Shown here in pieces: positions 22,742 through 31,028 of a stretch of DNA of 64,000 bases. The stretch is from positions 364,263-428,262 of the forward strand of contig NZ_CP017074.1 in the NCBI RefSeq assembly GCF_001717465.1. Direction: 5' to 3'. Made by a program: the position numbers and the translations under genes. The stretch's first letter is position 1. Each line of letters opens with the position of its first letter. The stretch is from Luteimonas sp. JM171. GTDB lineage: Bacteria > Pseudomonadota > Gammaproteobacteria > Xanthomonadales > Xanthomonadaceae. The notes below the pieces were generated by a model, which saw only the letters and a program-made list of their open reading frames with translations, searched no databases and was not told the DNA's origin.

Positions 22742-24510
22742 CGCCCGCCTCCGGCCGCGGTGCGGCGCTTTGCGTCGGCCTCGGCCTGCGCCGCCAGCCA
22801 GGTCTCGATGTCGTCCGGCGGCACGTCCATCAGGCGCAGCGCCCCTTCCATCACGCTCTGGAACATGGGCGCGGCCACCAGGCCGCCGTAGTAGCCGCGC
22901 GCCGGATCCGGATCATCGATGACGATCGCCATCGAGAAGCGCGGGTTCTCCACCGGCACGACGCCGGCGAAGAACGACACGTAGCGGCGCGAATAGCCGC
23001 CGCCGCTGGCCTTGCGCGAAGTGCCGGTCTTGCCGGCCACGTGATAGCCCAGCACACGCGCACGGGTGGCGGTGCCGCCGGGTTCGGTCACGGTCTGCAT
23101 CATCCGCAGCACCGTCCCGGCAACCTGCGGATCCACCGCCTGGCGCGACTCGCCGTGCTGGCCCTTGACGAAGGTCGGCTGCACCAGCGTGCCGCCATTG
23201 GCGATCGCGGCATAGGCGGATGCGATCTGCAGCGGCGTGGCCGACAGGCCGTAGCCATAGGAAATCGTCTGCTTGCTGGTACCGCTCCACTGCGACGGGT
23301 CGGGGAACAGGCCCGAGGCCTCGCCGGGGAAGCCGCTGCGGGTGCTCTGGCCCATTCCAAAGGCGCGCAGCACGTCGTAGAGCTGGCGATCGTCGAGCAT
23401 CGCTGCGAGCTTGGCGGTGCCCACGTTGGAGCTCTTGGTGATCACCCCGGTGACATCCAGCAGCCCGTAGTTGCGCACGTCGCTGGTGCGGTAGCGGCCG
23501 TTGGGCATCCAGCCCGGGCTGGTATCCACCGGCGTGGTGGGCGTCACCACGCCCGCCTGCAGCGCGGCGGCCACCGTCAATGGCTTGATGGTGGAACCGG
23601 GCTCGATGAGATCGGTCACCGCACGGTTGCGGCGGGCGTCGCGGTCATCGCCCGACACCACGTGCGGGTTGTAGGTGGGCAGGTTGGCCATGGCGATCAC
23701 CTCGCCGGTGGCCACGTCCAGGATCACCGCCGAGCCCGCGCTGGCGCCGGTGCGCACCAGGGTATTGCGCAGTTCGCGGTGGGCCAGGAACTGGATACGC
23801 CGGTCGATACTCAGCACCAGGTCGCGCCCCGGTTCGGCCGGGCGCACCAGGTCCACGTTCTCGACGATGCGCCCGCGCCGGTCGCGGATCACCTTCTGCA
23901 CGCCGGGCCGCCCGCGCAGCCAGTCGTCGAACGCCAGTTCGATGCCTTCCTGGCCGCGGTCGTCGATATTGGTGAATCCCAGCACGTGGGCGATCGCCTC
24001 GCCCTGCGGGTAGAAGCGGCGATACTCACGCTGGCTGAAAACGCCCGGCACCCCCAGGTCCAGCACTTCCTGGGCCGCGGCCGGATGGACCCGGCGCTGC
24101 CCCGGCAGGTACATGAACTCCTTGTCGGCGCGCTGGGCCACCCGGCGCGCGAGCTCATCGGGGTCCACCTCGATCGCGGCGGCCAGTTCGACGATCCGGT
24201 CCGGGTGCTTCACCAGTTCCTGCGGATTGGCCCACAGCGATGCCACGGGCGTGGAAATCGCCAGCGGCTCGCCGTTGCGGTCGGTGATCATCCCGCGCGA
24301 TGTCGCAATCGGGAGCTCGCGCAGGAACCGCGAATCCGCCTTCTGCTGGTAGAACGCGTTGTCGATCAGCTGCAGGTCCACCGCCCTGCCCACCAGCACC
24401 ACCCCGCACAGCCCCAGGCCCCCGGCGACCAGCGCCAGGCGCGCGCGCAGGTTGAACCGGGCGCGCGGACGCCGGCGCTGCGGTCGGTTGCTGGAAGCGC
24501 GGCCGATCAC
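22738..24510 (-). CDS. ftsI: Septal peptidoglycan transpeptidase FtsI (PBP3)
   Basis: The 590-residue class B penicillin-binding protein crosslinks septal peptidoglycan. A basic cytoplasmic tail is followed by one membrane anchor ([20 protein letters not shown]). The pedestal domain starts at [16 protein letters not shown]. The transpeptidase motifs are S306-TI-K309 (EPGSTIKPL), S360-S-N362 ([10 protein letters not shown]) and K494-T-G496 ([10 protein letters not shown]), all intact. It overlaps ftsL upstream and murE downstream by ATGA. Confidence 0.96.
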   Translation of the reverse strand: MIGRASSNRPQRRRPRARFNLRARLALVAGGLGLCGVVLVGRAVDLQLIDNAFYQQKADSRFLRELPIATSRGMITDRNGEPLAISTPVASLWANPQELVKHPDRIVELAAAIEVDPDELARRVAQRADKEFMYLPGQRRVHPAAAQEVLDLGVPGVFSQREYRRFYPQGEAIAHVLGFTNIDDRGQEGIELAFDDWLRGRPGVQKVIRDRRGRIVENVDLVRPAEPGRDLVLSIDRRIQFLAHRELRNTLVRTGASAGSAVILDVATGEVIAMANLPTYNPHVVSGDDRDARRNRAVTDLIEPGSTIKPLTVAAALQAGVVTPTTPVDTSPGWMPNGRYRTSDVRNYGLLDVTGVITKSSNVGTAKLAAMLDDRQLYDVLRAFGMGQSTRSGFPGEASGLFPDPSQWSGTSKQTISYGYGLSATPLQIASAYAAIANGGTLVQPTFVKGQHGESRQAVDPQVAGTVLRMMQTVTEPGGTATRARVLGYHVAGKTGTSRKASGGGYSRRYVSFFAGVVPVENPRFSMAIVIDDPDPARGYYGGLVAAPMFQSVMEGALRLMDVPPDDIETWLAAQAEADAKRRTAAGGGR

Positions 24511-24773
24511 GGGCTCACCACCACGATCTCGGCCGCCTCCGGGAATTTCATCCCCAGCCGCTCCCTGGCCACCTGGTCGATCCGGTTGCTCTCGGCCCAG
24601 GTCGCCTGCTCCAGCTGCAGGCGGCCGAATTCGATGTTCAGCTCGTCACGCTCGTGCTCGAGCCGGGTCAGCTCCACGAACAGCTGGCGATGCTGGTGGC
24701 GCGCGTGCACCACCCCGATCGCGGTGACGATGTTGGCGGCCAGCAGCACGGCGATGGCGATGCGCAGGGTCAT
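24507..24773 (-). CDS. ftsL: Cell division protein FtsL
   Basis: The 88-residue bitopic protein has one membrane helix (about residues 4-22, [19 protein letters not shown]) and then a periplasmic coiled coil rich in Leu/Glu heptads ([25 protein letters not shown]). A C-terminal [12 protein letters not shown] motif is typical of FtsL/FtsB-type proteins. It activates FtsWI within the FtsQLB complex. Position between rsmH and ftsI, with ATGA overlaps on both sides, confirms the identity of this poorly conserved small protein. Confidence 0.93.
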   Translation of the reverse strand: MTLRIAIAVLLAANIVTAIGVVHARHQHRQLFVELTRLEHERDELNIEFGRLQLEQATWAESNRIDQVARERLGMKFPEAAEIVVVSP

Positions 24774-25738
24774 GCGTGCGCCTCCGCGGGGAGCTTCTCG
24801 GCCACGCGCAGCACCGCGCTGCGGGCGCGCGGATTGGCGGCGGTTTCATCGGCCTGCGCCTTGATCGCCCCGCCGATCGCGCGCAGCGTCGGAACGAAAC
24901 CGCCGGTGTCAGGCAGCCGCCGGTCGGCCGGCGGCGGCTTGGCGTGGCGCGCGATGAAGCGCTTGACGATGCGGTCTTCCAGCGAGTGGAAGCTGATCAC
25001 CGCCAGCCGTCCGCCCGGGTGCAACCGCCCGTGCGCGGCGTCCAGGCCGTCCTCCAGGTCCGCCAGCTCGCGGTTGACGTGGATGCGGATGGCCTGGAAC
25101 GAACGCGTCGCGGGATGGATCTCCGGTTTGCCCGGCGCCCGCCGCGGGCGCGGCACCACCGATGCAATCAGCTCGGCAAGCTCGCCCGTGCGCTGCAGCG
25201 GCGCCTGGGCGCGGCGGGCCACGATCGCGCGCGCAATGCGCCGGCTCATCCGCTCCTCGCCATAGGTCCACAGCACGTCGGCGATCTCCGCCTCGTCGGC
25301 GCGCGCCAGCCACTGGGCCGCGCTTTCGCCCGAGTCGGGATCCATGCGCATGTCGAGCGGGCCGTCCTTGCCGAAGCTGAAGCCGCGCTCGGCCACGTCC
25401 AGCTGCGGCGATGACACGCCAAGGTCGAACAGCACCCCGTCCAGCCCCGCAGCGGTCTCCTCCCACTGCGCGAGCGCAGCGAAGCTGCCACGGCGGATCG
25501 CCACGCGCGGGTCCGCCCCGAACTCGCGTCCGGCGAATGCGACCGCTTCGGGGTCCTTGTCCATGAGCAGCAGCCGTCCTCCGGGTCCCAGGCGTTCGAG
25601 CACGCCGCGCGCATGGCCGCCGCGCCCGAACGTGCCATCCAGGTAGGTTCCGTCCCCGACCACCCGCAAGCCCTCCATGACCTGCCCGAACATCACCGGA
25701 AGGTGGCCGGACCGGGCGTCCGCGCCACCGTCCGTCAC
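24770..25738 (-). CDS. rsmH: 16S rRNA m4C1402 methyltransferase RsmH (MraW)
   Basis: The 322-residue SAM-dependent enzyme methylates N4 of C1402 in the decoding centre; the partner 2'-O-methyltransferase RsmI is encoded nearby. Motifs are [32 protein letters not shown] (SAM-binding), [33 protein letters not shown] and the C-terminal [14 protein letters not shown]. Length is normal. It overlaps mraZ and ftsL by ATGA. Confidence 0.96.
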   Translation of the reverse strand: MTDGGADARSGHLPVMFGQVMEGLRVVGDGTYLDGTFGRGGHARGVLERLGPGGRLLLMDKDPEAVAFAGREFGADPRVAIRRGSFAALAQWEETAAGLDGVLFDLGVSSPQLDVAERGFSFGKDGPLDMRMDPDSGESAAQWLARADEAEIADVLWTYGEERMSRRIARAIVARRAQAPLQRTGELAELIASVVPRPRRAPGKPEIHPATRSFQAIRIHVNRELADLEDGLDAAHGRLHPGGRLAVISFHSLEDRIVKRFIARHAKPPPADRRLPDTGGFVPTLRAIGGAIKAQADETAANPRARSAVLRVAEKLPAEAHA

Positions 25739-26181
25739 AGCTGCAGGCCCTCCAGGTCATCGCCGGCCATGTCCTCGTCTCCAAGGGTCTGCCGGATCTG
25801 CTCCTGGTGGGCCTGCTCGCTCCACAGCTCGAACTTGTCGCCCATCCCCACCAGCACCGCCTTGCGCTCGATGCCAACCGTGTTGCGCTGGCTGCCGGGG
25901 ATGGAGATGCGCGCGCTGCCGTCGGGTTCCACCACCGCGGCGGCACCCACCAGCTTCAGCTGCAGGGTGCGGTTGCGCTGCCTGGTGCGCGGCAGGGCGT
26001 TGACCTGGTCACGCACGCCCTCCCACACCGAGTACGGATACAGGTACAGGCTGCCCGCATCGAACGGGTTGTACGTGATCACCAGACGATTCCCGGCGCG
26101 GGACACGTCCTCGCGCAGGCCGGTCGGGATCACCATCCGGCCCTTGTCGTCGATTGTGATGGCGTACTCGCCCTGGAACAC
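25735..26181 (-). CDS. mraZ: Transcriptional regulator MraZ
   Basis: The 148-residue protein consists of two SpoVT/AbrB-like halves, [23 protein letters not shown] and, after about 75 residues, [20 protein letters not shown]. In E. coli MraZ is a DNA-binding repressor of its own dcw operon, acting at TGGGN repeats. The GTG at 26181 is preferred because the protein then starts exactly at the family VFQGE motif and AGGA lies just upstream. The ATG at 26226 would add 15 residues and has a weaker site, but cannot be excluded. It heads the coupled operon, overlapping rsmH by ATGA. Confidence 0.9.
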   Translation of the reverse strand: MFQGEYAITIDDKGRMVIPTGLREDVSRAGNRLVITYNPFDAGSLYLYPYSVWEGVRDQVNALPRTRQRNRTLQLKLVGAAAVVEPDGSARISIPGSQRNTVGIERKAVLVGMGDKFELWSEQAHQEQIRQTLGDEDMAGDDLEGLQL

Positions 26182-26230
26182 GTCGGTCCTGCCCGTATAC
26201 CCGTCTGTGGCGGGCTTCAATGACATGGGA

Positions 26231-26255
26231 TTCCACGAAATTCCCGCTCACCCCA
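26231..26255 (-). promoter_or_regulatory. Candidate MraZ operator repeats
   Basis: Read on the minus strand, TGGGG (251-255 of this block), CGGGA (242-246) and TGGAA (231-235) recur at about 10-base spacing just downstream of the mra promoter. In E. coli MraZ binds three TGGGN repeats separated by 5 bases at the same place. Only the first is a perfect match, so binding is inferred. Confidence 0.5.
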
Positions 26256-26264
26256 CGCAGCGCC

Positions 26265-26293
26265 ACCTTATGACCCGTGTATGGGGTTGTCAA
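26265..26293 (-). promoter_or_regulatory. Main dcw (mra) promoter
   Basis: On the minus strand a perfect -35 TTGACA (26288-26293) is followed after 17 bases by TAAGGT (26265-26270, 3/6 of the -10 consensus). It sits 38 bases before the ATG at 26226 and about 84 before the preferred mraZ GTG. The -35 overlaps a small inverted repeat (GTTGT, two bases, ACAAC), a possible further operator. The distance and following MraZ-like boxes resemble Pmra of E. coli. Confidence 0.65.
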
Positions 26294-26363
26294 CAACTGT
26301 TCACCGCCAAATTCGCCAAGCAGCTCAATGACTTGCGCAATACTTGAGAGACTTGTTCAAGCT

Positions 26364-26372
26364 TTATCCACA
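26364..26372 (+). promoter_or_regulatory. Consensus DnaA box upstream of the dcw operon
   Basis: TTATCCACA is a perfect match to the DnaA box consensus TTATNCACA. It lies 71 bases upstream of the mra -35 in a locally AT-rich stretch (about 26280-26420), between the RNase P RNA and mraZ. A single box is not an origin; regulation of the operon by DnaA is only a possibility. Confidence 0.45.
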
Positions 26373-26486
26373 AGCTGCTGTTTCATCTCAAATTTTGAGA
26401 CGCAGGCCAAAAAATCGGATGTTTAGGCCCCGTGAAGGCCCGGCGTGAAGGACGCGTGAGAATGCGCGGAGGTTGCGCGGGGAAAA

Positions 26487-26846
26487 AGTGGCGGAGCCGG
26501 CCTGTAAGCCGGGTTCTGTCGTGGGCAACCATTCCTCTGGGCGCATCGTCACCGATACGCTCAAGCAACCTACCCGGACCCGACGCGGGCAACGTCATGG
26601 GGTCCCTATTCGGTCTTGCTCCCGGTGGGGTTTGCCGTGCCGGCCTGTTACCAGGCTCGCGGTGCGCCCTTACCGCACCATTTCACCCTTGCCACGCATC
26701 CCGCAGGACCGTTCGGCGGTATCTTTCTGTTGCACTTTCCGTCGGCTCGCGCCGCCCAGGCGTTACCTGGCACCGTGCCCTGTGGAGCCCGGACTTTCCT
26801 CGGCATCCCGGAGGGATGTCGCGGTTGCCCGGCCGACTCCGCCAGC
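26487..26846 (-). ncRNA. rnpB: RNase P RNA (class A)
   Basis: The minus strand carries the universally conserved blocks GAGGAAAGTCCGGGCTCC near the 5' side and GACAGAACCCGGCTTACAGG near the 3' end. It also has AACGCCTGGG and the GGTAAACCCC-like joining regions of bacterial RNase P RNA. The terminal helix P1 forms between TGGCGGAGTCGGCC (26831-26844) and GGCCGGCTCCGCCA (26489-26502). Total length near 360 is normal for type A. A T-run (26483-26487 as A on the plus strand) directly follows P1 and could end transcription. The RNA is the catalytic part of RNase P, which cuts tRNA 5' leaders. The ends are estimated to within a few bases. Confidence 0.96.
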
Positions 26847-26850
26847 GGGC

Positions 26851-26856
26851 ATTATC
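26851..26856 (-). promoter_or_regulatory. -10 element of rnpB
   Basis: GATAAT on the minus strand (5/6 match to TATAAT) lies about 7 bases before the 5' end of the P1 helix of RNase P RNA, the spacing expected for a -10 box. No good -35 was found in the GC-rich sequence between it and rsmI. Confidence 0.55.
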
Positions 26857-26911
26857 CCACGCCCGGAAGCCTGCGCGGGTGGTTGGCGCCCCCGGGCAGT
26901 GAGGCGGCGCG

Positions 26912-27766
26912 CTATTGTCCGTCCTCACCGCCGTAGAGGGCCTTGCGGGGCGCACCGGTGAGGTCGGCCGCCAGGCGCGCCGCCTTGGAGGGTGGCAGGT
27001 GCGCGGCAAGCAGCCCGTACACGCGGCGCCCTTGGGCCAGGACCGCTTCGCCATCCTCGCCCGCCCCCTCCACCACCAGCACGAACTCGCCCTTGCGCTG
27101 GTCCGGGTCCTTGCGGACCCGCTCGGCCAGCGCCGACAGCGGACCGTCCAGCACGGTCTCGAACAACTTGGTGAGCTCGCGCGCCAGCGCTGCGTGCCGG
27201 TGCGGGCCGAACGCCTGCGCCATGTCCTCCAGGGTTTCGGCAATCCGGTGCGAAGACTCGTAGAAGATCAGGGTGCGCGGCTCTCCCGCCAGCTGCTGCA
27301 GCCGCTCGCGCCGGCCGCCCGCCTTGGCTGGCAAAAATCCCTCGAACACGAACCGGTCGCTGGGCAGGCCGGCCACGCTCAGCGCCGCCACCAGCGCGCT
27401 GGGTCCCGGCACCGGGCTCACCCGGATGCCCGCCTCCCGCGCGGCGCGCACCAGGCGGAAACCGGGATCGCTGACCAGCGGCGTGCCGGCGTCGCTCACC
27501 AGCGCCAGCGATTCCCCCGCCTGCAGGCGTTCCACCAGCCGTCCCGCCTGCTGCTGCTCATTATGCTCGTGCAGGGCCACCAGCTCGGCCTCGATGCCGA
27601 AGTGCGCAAGCAGCCGGCGGGTGTGCCGGGTGTCCTCGGCGCAGATCGCGGCCACGTCCCGAAGGGTCTCCTGCGCCCGCGGCGACAGGTCGCCCAGGTT
27701 GCCGATGGGAGTGGCCACCACATGCAGGGTGCCTGGCTGGCGGGCGGGATCGGGGGCATGGCTCAT
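26912..27766 (-). CDS. rsmI: 16S rRNA 2'-O-ribose C1402 methyltransferase RsmI
   Basis: The 284-residue tetrapyrrole-methylase-fold enzyme modifies the same nucleotide as RsmH. It opens with the diagnostic LHVVATPIGNLGDLSPRAQE; AICAEDTRHTRRLLAHFG, ALVSDAGTPLVSDPGFRLV and PVPGPSALVAALSVAGLP form the SAM site; and FYESSHRIAETLEDM follows. The ATG at 27766 is the only in-frame start that gives the family N-terminus; its ribosome site is weak. It is divergent from lpoA, the same pairing seen in E. coli (rsmI/lpoA-yraN). Confidence 0.95.
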   Translation of the reverse strand: MSHAPDPARQPGTLHVVATPIGNLGDLSPRAQETLRDVAAICAEDTRHTRRLLAHFGIEAELVALHEHNEQQQAGRLVERLQAGESLALVSDAGTPLVSDPGFRLVRAAREAGIRVSPVPGPSALVAALSVAGLPSDRFVFEGFLPAKAGGRRERLQQLAGEPRTLIFYESSHRIAETLEDMAQAFGPHRHAALARELTKLFETVLDGPLSALAERVRKDPDQRKGEFVLVVEGAGEDGEAVLAQGRRVYGLLAAHLPPSKAARLAADLTGAPRKALYGGEDGQ

Positions 27767-27859
27767 GGGCCGGCATGATAGTGCGCCCAGGGCCCCTTCA
27801 TGGGCCGGCGGTGCCGGGATGGGTAGAATCGCCCCGACTTTCCCGTGGATATGGAAACG

Positions 27860-29248
27860 ATGCGCTTGAAGGCGACGGTGATGGCATGCGCGCTGGCAGT
27901 GCTGGCGCTGACGGGCTGTGGATCGGTCCAGGTGGTGCGACCGGCGGCGCCGGCCCCGGTGGTGGATACCGAGCTCGCACAGGCGACGGAGCTGGCGCAG
28001 CGCATCGGCGGGCTGCGCGGGCAGGAGCGCGCCGACACCGCGCGCCTGATCGAGCAGCTGCTGGCACGCATGGATGACCAGGCCCTGGCCGATGCAGCCG
28101 CGGCCCTGCCCGAGGGCGATCCCCTCTACACCTTTGCCGGCCGCGCGCTGATGGCCCGGGGCCTGCCGCTGCCGCGGCCCTTCGACGCGGGCATGCTGTG
28201 GCGCTCGCAGGCCGCGAACCGCCCGCCGGCCGACGCGGACGGCTACCGGCCGCCGGAGAAGCTGGCCGTGCTGCTGCCGCTCTCCGGCCAGCTGGCCACC
28301 GCCGCCTCGCCCGTGCGCGACGGCCTGCTGGCAGGCTATTACGCCGAGCGCCGGCAGCGCCCCGAGATCGTCTTCCACGACACCGGGGGCACCCCGGGAG
28401 GCGCCATGGCCGCCTACCAGCGGGCGGTGGCCGAGGGCGCGGACTACGTGGTCGGGCCGCTCGGGCGCGACGAGGTTGCCGCGGTGCTCGCCGATCCGTC
28501 CCGCCTGCAAGTGCCTGTCTTGGCGCTCAACCGCGCGGGGGACGACGTCCCGGCCGGGCACGTCAGCTTTGCCATGGCGCCGGAGGACGACGGCATCGCC
28601 GCCGCCAACCACCTGCTGGGCCAGAACGTGCGCCGGGTGCTGGTGCTGACCGGCGGCGACGACAGCGCGCGCCGCAGCGTGGACGCGTTCCGGCGGCAGC
28701 TGGAAACCGGCGGCGGCACGATCAGCGACATGATGGTGATCGTGGGCGGCGACGACCAGCCGGACATGATCGAAGCGCTGCGCAACGCAATGCTCAAGCC
28801 GGACGGCGCGCAGGCGGTGTTCCTGGCGCTGCGCATGGCCGAGGCGCGGGCGATCGCGCCGCAGCTGGTGGAGGCGGGGTACGCCACGCGCCCGCGCATC
28901 GGCACCTCGCAGCTGTTCTCCAGCGGCAATCCGCAGGCCGACGCCGTGCTTGATGGGATCGTGTTCCCCACCGAACGCTGGACCTCGAGCGGCGTCGCCG
29001 GGCTGCCGATGGCATCCACGGTGGCGTCGACCCTGCCAACCGCGCGCGGCCCGGCGGCCCGGCTGTTCGCGTTCGGGCACGACGCGTGGCTGCTCACTGC
29101 GTTCATGGAGCGCCTGGTCACCCGTGCGGACGGCGAGCTGCGCGGCGCCACCGGTACCCTGCGCCTGGACGGCCTGGGCAACGTCGAACGGGCGCCAGCA
29201 TGGGCCACCTTCAGCGGCGGCCACGTGGTGCCGCTGGGCGGGGGTTGA
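27860..29248 (+). CDS. lpoA: Penicillin-binding protein activator lipoprotein LpoA
   Basis: The 462-residue lipoprotein has a signal peptide ending in the lipobox LALTGC. A helical N-terminal region (40-130) is followed by a periplasmic-binding-protein-like C-domain beginning [27 protein letters not shown]. LpoA sits in the outer membrane and stimulates PBP1A; E. coli LpoA is longer (678 residues), so this form has a shortened N-domain, as in other Xanthomonadaceae as far as I know. Starts at 27845 (GTG), 27851 and 27860 are all possible; 27860 has GGA at a good distance. The stop overlaps the yraN start. Confidence 0.88.
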   Translation: MRLKATVMACALAVLALTGCGSVQVVRPAAPAPVVDTELAQATELAQRIGGLRGQERADTARLIEQLLARMDDQALADAAAALPEGDPLYTFAGRALMARGLPLPRPFDAGMLWRSQAANRPPADADGYRPPEKLAVLLPLSGQLATAASPVRDGLLAGYYAERRQRPEIVFHDTGGTPGGAMAAYQRAVAEGADYVVGPLGRDEVAAVLADPSRLQVPVLALNRAGDDVPAGHVSFAMAPEDDGIAAANHLLGQNVRRVLVLTGGDDSARRSVDAFRRQLETGGGTISDMMVIVGGDDQPDMIEALRNAMLKPDGAQAVFLALRMAEARAIAPQLVEAGYATRPRIGTSQLFSSGNPQADAVLDGIVFPTERWTSSGVAGLPMASTVASTLPTARGPAARLFAFGHDAWLLTAFMERLVTRADGELRGATGTLRLDGLGNVERAPAWATFSGGHVVPLGGG

Positions 29249-29628
29249 GCCACACGCGCGCCCGCGGCGGCGCGGTTGAAGACGCCGCGCGCGAGTACCT
29301 GCTGGGTGCGGGCCTGGAAGCGGTGGCGGCGAATGCCAGCTACCGGCTGGGCGAACTCGACCTGGTGATGCTGGACCGGGAAGCCGACGGCGCCGGCGTG
29401 CTGGTGTTCGTGGAGGTGCGGTTCCGGCGCTCGGACAGCCACGGCGGCGGCGCGGCCTCGGTGGACTGGCGCAAGCAGCGCCGGATCATCCGCGCCGCGC
29501 AGCTGTTCCTGCTGAAGCACCCGCAGTTTGTCGATGCACCATGCCGCTTCGACGTGGTCGACGCCAGCGGCGACCCGCAATCCCCCACCCTGGAATGGAT
29601 CCGCGACGCCTTCCGCGTCGACGGCTGA
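29245..29628 (+). CDS. YraN family (UPF0102) endonuclease-like protein
   Basis: The 127-residue protein has the family pattern: [37 protein letters not shown], then [13 protein letters not shown], a Holliday-junction-resolvase/VRR-like nuclease core with Glu, Asp and ExK-like residues. The biochemical role is unsettled. There is no ATG or GTG in the right place. The TTG at 29245, overlapping the lpoA TGA as TTGA, gives the expected N-terminus about 7 residues before the conserved Glu. The order rsmI / lpoA-yraN matches E. coli. Confidence 0.88.
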   Translation: MSHTRARGGAVEDAAREYLLGAGLEAVAANASYRLGELDLVMLDREADGAGVLVFVEVRFRRSDSHGGGAASVDWRKQRRIIRAAQLFLLKHPQFVDAPCRFDVVDASGDPQSPTLEWIRDAFRVDG

Positions 29629-29657
29629 GGCCGGGACAAGCGGCTCGCGGCTGTGCC

Positions 29658-29663
29658 TACAAT
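29658..29663 (+). promoter_or_regulatory. Possible -10 element before the permease operon
   Basis: TACAAT (5/6 of TATAAT) stands about 60 bases before the permease ATG in the 95-base gap after yraN. GGGACA at 29633-29638 could be a -35 but is 19 bases away. Weak prediction. Confidence 0.35.
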
Positions 29664-29691
29664 GTCGGCGACCCGACTACAGGCGCGCCAC

Positions 29692-29727
29692 ATGACCCAG
29701 TGCAACCCGGATCCCGGCACCGCATGA
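29692..29727 (+). other. Eleven-codon mini-ORF overlapping the permease start
   Basis: ATG at 29692 opens a reading frame MTQCNPDPGTA that ends in a TGA overlapping the permease ATG (ATGA, 29724-29727). It is the first ATG after the candidate -10. AGG lies about 9 bases upstream of it, while the permease ATG itself has no clear ribosome site. It could therefore feed ribosomes to the permease by coupling. Whether it is translated is unknown. Confidence 0.3.
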
Positions 29728-31028
29728 GCAGCATCCAGGGGGAGAAGCTCGCGCAGCCGGCGCTGCGCCGCGACGTCGGCCGGTGGCAGATCCTCGGCCT
29801 GTCGATCAACGATGTCATCGGCAGCGGCATCTACCTGCTGCCGGCTGCCGCCTTTGCGATGCTCGGGTCGTTCAGCGTGTGGGCGGTGCTGCTGGCCGGG
29901 GCCACGGTGGGGCTGCTGGTGCTGTGCTACGCCAAGGCTTCGAGCTACTTCGACCAGCCCGGCGGCGCGTACCTGTACGCCCGCGAGGCCTTCGGGCCGT
30001 TCGTGGGCTTCCAGGTCGGCTGGACCATCTGGCTGACCCGGGTGGTGGTGGCCGCCTCGCTGAGCAACGGCCTTGCCGACGCGGTGGCCCGGTTCTGGGA
30101 ACCGGCCATCGCCGGGCCGGGCCGGACCTTCGTGGTCGCCGGCTCGCTGCTGCTGCTCACGGTGGTCAACGTGATCGGCGTGGGCTGGGCGGCACGCGCG
30201 GCGGTGGTGCTGGTGGTGTGCAAGCTGGTGCCGCTGCTGGTGTTCGTGTTCATCGGCCTGTTCCACATGGACTGGGGCCTGGCGTTCGGCGGCCCGGGCC
30301 CGCAGGACTATGGCCAGCTGGGCGAAGCCGCGCTGCTGCTCCTGTTCGCCTACGCCGGGTTCGAGAACCTGCCCGCGGCGGCGGGCGAATACCACAGCCC
30401 CAAGCGCAACGTGCCGTTCGCGCTGCTGTCGATGATCGTGGTGGTGACGCTGCTCTATGCCGCCGTGCAGATGGTGGCGCAGGGCCTGCTGCCGGACCTG
30501 GCCGAGTCGAGCTCTCCGCTGGCCGATGCCGCGGCGATGTTCGGCGGCGAGGGGATGGCGCTGCTGCTCACGATAGGCGCGGCGCTCTCGATCCTTGGCA
30601 CCAACAACAACACCATGCTGCTGGGCCCGCGCTTCCTGCACGCGCTGGCCGCCGACGGCTATGGCCCGCGCTACCTGGCCTCGGTGCATGCCGGCTTCCG
30701 CACCCCGGCCGCGGCGATCATCACCCAGTTCGCGCTGGCGCTGGCGCTGGCGATGACGGGCTCGTTCGTGGCGCTGGCCGTGCTGTCGATGGTGACGCGC
30801 CTGATCGGCTACATCACCACCGCCGCCAGCGTGCTGGTGCTGCACCGCCGCTATGGCGAGCCGGAAGGCAGCTTCCGGCTGCCCGGCGGCCCGGTGATCC
30901 CGGTGCTGGCGCTGGTGCTTTCGCTCGCCCTGCTCTCCAGCGCCAGCCTGTGGAACCTTGTTGCCGTGGCCATCGCCATCGGCGTGGGCAGCCTGTTCTA
31001 CGTGTTCCGCCGCGCGGGCCATCAGTGA
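29724..31028 (+). CDS. APC-family amino acid permease
   Basis: The 434-residue polytopic protein has about 12 membrane helices. The first carries the substrate-binding break typical of the family (SINDVIGSGIYLLPAAAFAMLG). SSYFDQPGGAYLYAREAFGPFVGFQVGW and AYAGFENLPAAAGEYHSPKRNVPFALL are family signature blocks. The TNNNTMLLGPRFLHALAADG segment precedes helix 8-9. Substrate cannot be told from sequence. The stop overlaps the GTG of the downstream PLP enzyme (GTGA), so the two are co-translated, which hints at import of a sulfur amino acid or related substrate. The start at 29724 is preferred because the conserved core begins soon after it. Confidence 0.88.
   Translation: MSSIQGEKLAQPALRRDVGRWQILGLSINDVIGSGIYLLPAAAFAMLGSFSVWAVLLAGATVGLLVLCYAKASSYFDQPGGAYLYAREAFGPFVGFQVGWTIWLTRVVVAASLSNGLADAVARFWEPAIAGPGRTFVVAGSLLLLTVVNVIGVGWAARAAVVLVVCKLVPLLVFVFIGLFHMDWGLAFGGPGPQDYGQLGEAALLLLFAYAGFENLPAAAGEYHSPKRNVPFALLSMIVVVTLLYAAVQMVAQGLLPDLAESSSPLADAAAMFGGEGMALLLTIGAALSILGTNNNTMLLGPRFLHALAADGYGPRYLASVHAGFRTPAAAIITQFALALALAMTGSFVALAVLSMVTRLIGYITTAASVLVLHRRYGEPEGSFRLPGGPVIPVLALVLSLALLSSASLWNLVAVAIAIGVGSLFYVFRRAGHQ

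Noticed and set aside
26364..26372. Replication origin near the DnaA box
   Set aside because: Only one box is present, with no AT-rich unwinding element cluster and no dnaA, dnaN or gidA nearby.
26432..26961. Several short frames across the RNase P RNA
   Set aside because: The interval is fully explained by the conserved RNase P RNA sequence and its P1 helix.
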